Part shown: piece after piece, positions 61,430-64,000 of the stretch
Numbering within the stretch: the stretch's first letter is position 1
How the letters are laid out: every line of letters begins with the position of its first letter
NCBI RefSeq assembly: GCF_001270745.1
Contig: NZ_KQ434751.1
Location: forward strand, 102,176-166,175
Length of the DNA: 64,000 bases
Direction of reading: 5' to 3'
From: Jiangella muralis
GTDB taxonomy: Bacteria; Actinomycetota; Actinomycetes; Jiangellales; Jiangellaceae
Program-made: the position numbers and the translations under genes
The notes under the pieces: model-generated
Told to the model about the DNA's origin: nothing
Databases searched by the model: none
What the model saw: only the letters and a program-made list of their open reading frames with translations

Positions 61430-63573
61430 GCACCCCGGCCGCGCTCGAGCAGGCGCTGTTCACGGCGATCGAGACGCTGCCCGCGGCGGCACCGGCGAGC
61501 GACGACAGCGACGGCGTCCTGCGCGGCATCTTCGACGCCCAGGTGACCAGCCGGCACCTGGACGTCGTCGCGCGGGAGCTGCGGGCGGCGGGGCGCGGCT
61601 TCTACACCATCGGGTCGGCCGGGCACGAGTCGAACGCCGTGGTCGCGACGGCGCTGCGGCCGAGCGACCCGGCGCTGCTGCACTACCGCTCGGGCGGCTT
61701 CTACGCCGCCCGGGCGGCCCAGGTGCCCGGCTCGACGCCGGTGCGCGACGTGCTGCAGAGCCTCATGGGCGCCGCCGACGAGCCGATCGCCGGCGGCCGG
61801 CACAAGGTGTTCGGCCACGCCGCGCTGTCGATCGTCCCGCAGACCTCGACCATCGCCTCGCACCTGCCGCGCGCCGTCGGGCTGGCGGTCGCGCTGCACC
61901 GGGCGCACCGGCTCGGCGTGCCCACGTCCTGGGCGGACGACGCGGTCGTGGTCTGCTCGTTCGGCGACGCGTCGGCGAACCACTCGACCGCCGTCGGCGC
62001 CATCAACACCGCGCTGAACACGGCGTTCAGCGGGCTGCCGGTGCCAGTGCTGTTCGTCTGCGAGGACAACGGCATCGGCATCTCCGTCCCGACCCCGCCC
62101 GGCTGGATCGAGACGTCCTACGGGTCGCGGCCCGGCCTCACCTACGTCCAGGCCGACGGCGCGGATACCCGGACGGCGCTCACCGCCGCGCGGCGGGCGG
62201 CCGGCTACGTCCGCGAGCAGCGCCAGCCCGCCTTCCTGCACCTGCGCACCGTCCGCTACCTCGGGCACGCCGGCAGCGACGCCGAGATCGGCTACCGCAC
62301 GCCGGCCGAGATCGCCGCCGACCACGCCCGCGACCCGATCCTCGGCACCGCCCGCGCGCTGGTCGGGTCGGGAGCGGCGACGCCGGCGGAGCTGATCGCC
62401 CGCTACCGCGAGCTGCGTGCCGAGGTCGACGCCGTCGCGAACGACCTGGAGGGCGCCCGCACGCTCGGCTCGGCGACGGAGATCGTCGCACCGCTCGCCC
62501 CCCGCACCCCCGACGCCGTCGCCCGGGCCGCCGCCGGCCTGTACGACGAGGCCCGCGCGGAGCAGCCGGCGACGCTGGCGGAGTCGATCAACGCGACGCT
62601 GTCGGCCGCCCTCGAGCGCGACCGCCGGGTGGTCGTGTTCGGCGAGGACGTCGGGCGCAAGGGCGGCGTGTACGGCGTCACCCGTGGCCTGGCCCGCAAG
62701 CACGGTCGCGCCCGGGTGTTCGACACCCTGCTGGACGAGCAGTCGATCCTCGGCCTCGGGCTGGGCGCCGGGCTCGCCGGGCTGGTCCCCGTCCCGGAGA
62801 TCCAGTACCTCGCCTACCTGCACAACGCCGAGGACCAGCTGCGCGGCGAGGCGGCGTCGCTGGCGTTCTTCTCCACCGGGCAGTACCGCAACCCGCTGGT
62901 CGTCCGCATCGCCGGGCTCGCCTACCAGCGCGGCTTCGGCGGGCACTTCCACAACGACAACGGCGTCGCGGTGCTGCGCGACATCCCCGGCCTGGTGGTC
63001 GCCTGCCCGTCCCGCGGCGACGACGCGGCGGCCATGCTGCGCAGTTGCCTGGCCGCGGCCGCCGTCGACGGGACGGTGTCGGCGTTCCTCGAACCGATCG
63101 CGCTCTACCACACCCGTGACCTGCATCAGGACGGCGACGGCGGCTGGCTCGCGGCCGACACCGGCGAGCATGCGCCGATCGGCCGGGCTCGTCTGCACGG
63201 CGCGGGCTCTGATCTCACCATCGTCACGTTCGGCAACGGCGTGCCGATGAGCCTGCGGGTCGCGCAGCGGCTGGCCGAGCGGCGCATCAGCGCCCAGGTG
63301 CTGGACCTGCGCTGGCTGGCGCCACTGCCGGTCGAGGACATCGTCCGCGAAGCGAACCTCACTGGGAAGGTGCTGGTGGCCGACGAGACCCGGCACTCCG
63401 GCGGGGTCGGCGAAGGGGTCGTCACGGCGCTGGTGGAGTCTGGGTACGACGGCCGCATCGCCCGCGTCGCCAGCCACGACAGCTTCGTGCCACTAGGTGA
63501 CGCCGCGACCCACGTGCTGCTCGGCGAGCACCACATCGAGACGGCCGCCGTCGAGCTGGCCGAGAAGGAGTGA
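61426..63573 (+). CDS. Fused E1 alpha-beta 2-oxoacid dehydrogenase (candidate 2-oxoadipate dehydrogenase)
   Basis: 715 residues. The first ~330 are E1 alpha of the branched-chain type: GFYTIGSAGHESNAVV, the TPP-binding motif CSFGDASANHSTAVGA...CEDNG, and the phosphorylation-loop-like RYLGHAGSD. The last ~345 are E1 beta: FGEDVGRKGGVYGVTRGL, PVPEIQYLAYLHNAEDQLRGE, PFHNDN-like GGHFHNDNGVAV. Normally two genes; here joined by a short linker. Between an aminoadipate-forming enzyme and glutaryl-CoA dehydrogenase, decarboxylation of 2-oxoadipate to glutaryl-CoA is the natural role (inference). E2 and E3 are not in view. Confidence 0.8.
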   Translation: MSTPAALEQALFTAIETLPAAAPASDDSDGVLRGIFDAQVTSRHLDVVARELRAAGRGFYTIGSAGHESNAVVATALRPSDPALLHYRSGGFYAARAAQVPGSTPVRDVLQSLMGAADEPIAGGRHKVFGHAALSIVPQTSTIASHLPRAVGLAVALHRAHRLGVPTSWADDAVVVCSFGDASANHSTAVGAINTALNTAFSGLPVPVLFVCEDNGIGISVPTPPGWIETSYGSRPGLTYVQADGADTRTALTAARRAAGYVREQRQPAFLHLRTVRYLGHAGSDAEIGYRTPAEIAADHARDPILGTARALVGSGAATPAELIARYRELRAEVDAVANDLEGARTLGSATEIVAPLAPRTPDAVARAAAGLYDEARAEQPATLAESINATLSAALERDRRVVVFGEDVGRKGGVYGVTRGLARKHGRARVFDTLLDEQSILGLGLGAGLAGLVPVPEIQYLAYLHNAEDQLRGEAASLAFFSTGQYRNPLVVRIAGLAYQRGFGGHFHNDNGVAVLRDIPGLVVACPSRGDDAAAMLRSCLAAAAVDGTVSAFLEPIALYHTRDLHQDGDGGWLAADTGEHAPIGRARLHGAGSDLTIVTFGNGVPMSLRVAQRLAERRISAQVLDLRWLAPLPVEDIVREANLTGKVLVADETRHSGGVGEGVVTALVESGYDGRIARVASHDSFVPLGDAATHVLLGEHHIETAAVELAEKE

Positions 63574-63574
63574 C

Positions 63575-64000
63575 ATGACCTCGCCCCTGGAGCTGCTGAG
63601 CGTCGATCACCTGCTCAGCGAGGAGGAGCGCGACCTGCGCGACGCCGTCGCCCACTTCGTCGACGACCGGGTGCGCCCGTCGATCGCGGACTGGTACGAG
63701 GACGGGCTGTCCGAGAGCGCGGTGCGTGAGCTCGCCCTCGAGGCCGGGAAGCTCGGGCTGCTCGGCATGCACCTCACCGGGTACGGCTGCGCCGGCACGA
63801 ACGCCGTCTCGTATGGCCTCGCCTGCATGGAGCTGGAGGCCGGCGACTCCGGCGTCCGGTCGCTGGTGTCGGTGCAGGGGTCGCTGGCGATGTTCGCGAT
63901 CTGGAAGTTCGGGTCCGAGGAGCAGAAGCAGCACTGGCTGCCGGGGATGGCGGCCGGCGAGCTGATCGGCTGCTTCGGGCTGACCGAGCCCGACTTCGGC
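63575..64000 (+). CDS. Glutaryl-CoA dehydrogenase (N-terminal part)
   Basis: 142 residues visible, cut by the window end. GAGAAGGAG lies before the ATG, 1 nt after the E1 stop. Acyl-CoA dehydrogenase N-terminal and middle domains: LDLLSEEERDLRDAV-type opening, GYGCAGTNAVSYGLACMELEAGDSGVRSLVSVQGSL and LIGCFGLTEPDFG. The GYGCAG and DSGVRS/VSVQGS features are those of glutaryl-CoA dehydrogenases (glutaryl-CoA to crotonyl-CoA and CO2). Confidence 0.85.
   Translation, partial: MTSPLELLSVDHLLSEEERDLRDAVAHFVDDRVRPSIADWYEDGLSESAVRELALEAGKLGLLGMHLTGYGCAGTNAVSYGLACMELEAGDSGVRSLVSVQGSLAMFAIWKFGSEEQKQHWLPGMAAGELIGCFGLTEPDFG

Overview
This is very high-GC DNA with GTG/TTG starts, ATGA/GTGA gene overlaps, long GC-rich hairpins without U-tracts, and actinobacterial markers: RbpA, an ECF SigE-family sigma factor, separate Lnt and Ppm1 genes, and an actinobacterial-type dif site. 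It comes from an actinomycete chromosome. The gene style reminds me of Jiangella-like organisms, but the genus is not proven from this sequence.

Layout. 1-4.6 kb: the tail of an unidentified membrane protein, then two tandem secreted, membrane-anchored VWA proteins transcribed divergently from an XRE regulator, with palindromic operators between them. 4.6-6.2 kb: an imine-reductase-like gene broken by an out-of-frame deletion, its HxlR regulator, a strong match to the actinobacterial dif site (XerCD), and a decayed vapBC remnant abutting dif. 6.2-10.2 kb: VOC protein, UvrA-like ABC protein, second VOC protein, TetR. 10.2-14.7 kb: a duplicated palindromic repeat, methyltransferase, MpaB-like oxygenase, a broken class IV aminotransferase, TPR protein, FAD oxidoreductase. 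14.8-18.9 kb: MMPL transporter, ECF sigma factor with its membrane partner, and an unrecognised 52-residue small protein. 19.2-24.3 kb: ArsR with two AHSA1-type proteins (one internally deleted), then an ABC exporter and MFS exporter behind a SoxR/MerR-type promoter. 24.4-30.7 kb: an amino-sugar (GlcNAc or chitobiose type) locus: NgcEFG-like ABC importer, SIS protein, RpiR regulator and divergent kinase. 30.8-37.7 kb: a small regulator/membrane pair, a 1486-residue subtilase with Kelch repeats, and a TrmB regulator overlapping a stand-alone winged-helix protein. 38-47 kb, mostly housekeeping: glyA with a ZTP riboswitch, GNAT, GDPD, peptide deformylase, MFS, rbpA with a sigma-R promoter, FxsA, ppm1, lnt. 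47-55.5 kb: LysR and a form I aerobic CO dehydrogenase operon (coxM-S-L-F-D-G-E) with the active-site signature AYACSFR. 55.6-58.3 kb: YtcJ-type amidohydrolase and an AlkZ-like protein. 58.5-64 kb: a lysine catabolic operon: lysine 6-aminotransferase, aminoadipate-semialdehyde dehydrogenase, a fused E1 alpha-beta 2-oxoacid dehydrogenase and the start of glutaryl-CoA dehydrogenase.

How it works together. The cox operon would oxidise atmospheric CO for electrons. The lysine operon would take lysine via 2-aminoadipate to glutaryl-CoA and crotonyl-CoA, with the fused E1 as the candidate 2-oxoadipate dehydrogenase. The amino-sugar locus imports and phosphorylates chitin or cell-wall sugars. Three themes recur: promoters whose -10 box lies 6-7 nt before the start codon (leaderless mRNAs), long perfect terminator hairpins, and several genes with internal deletions at GC-rich junctions.
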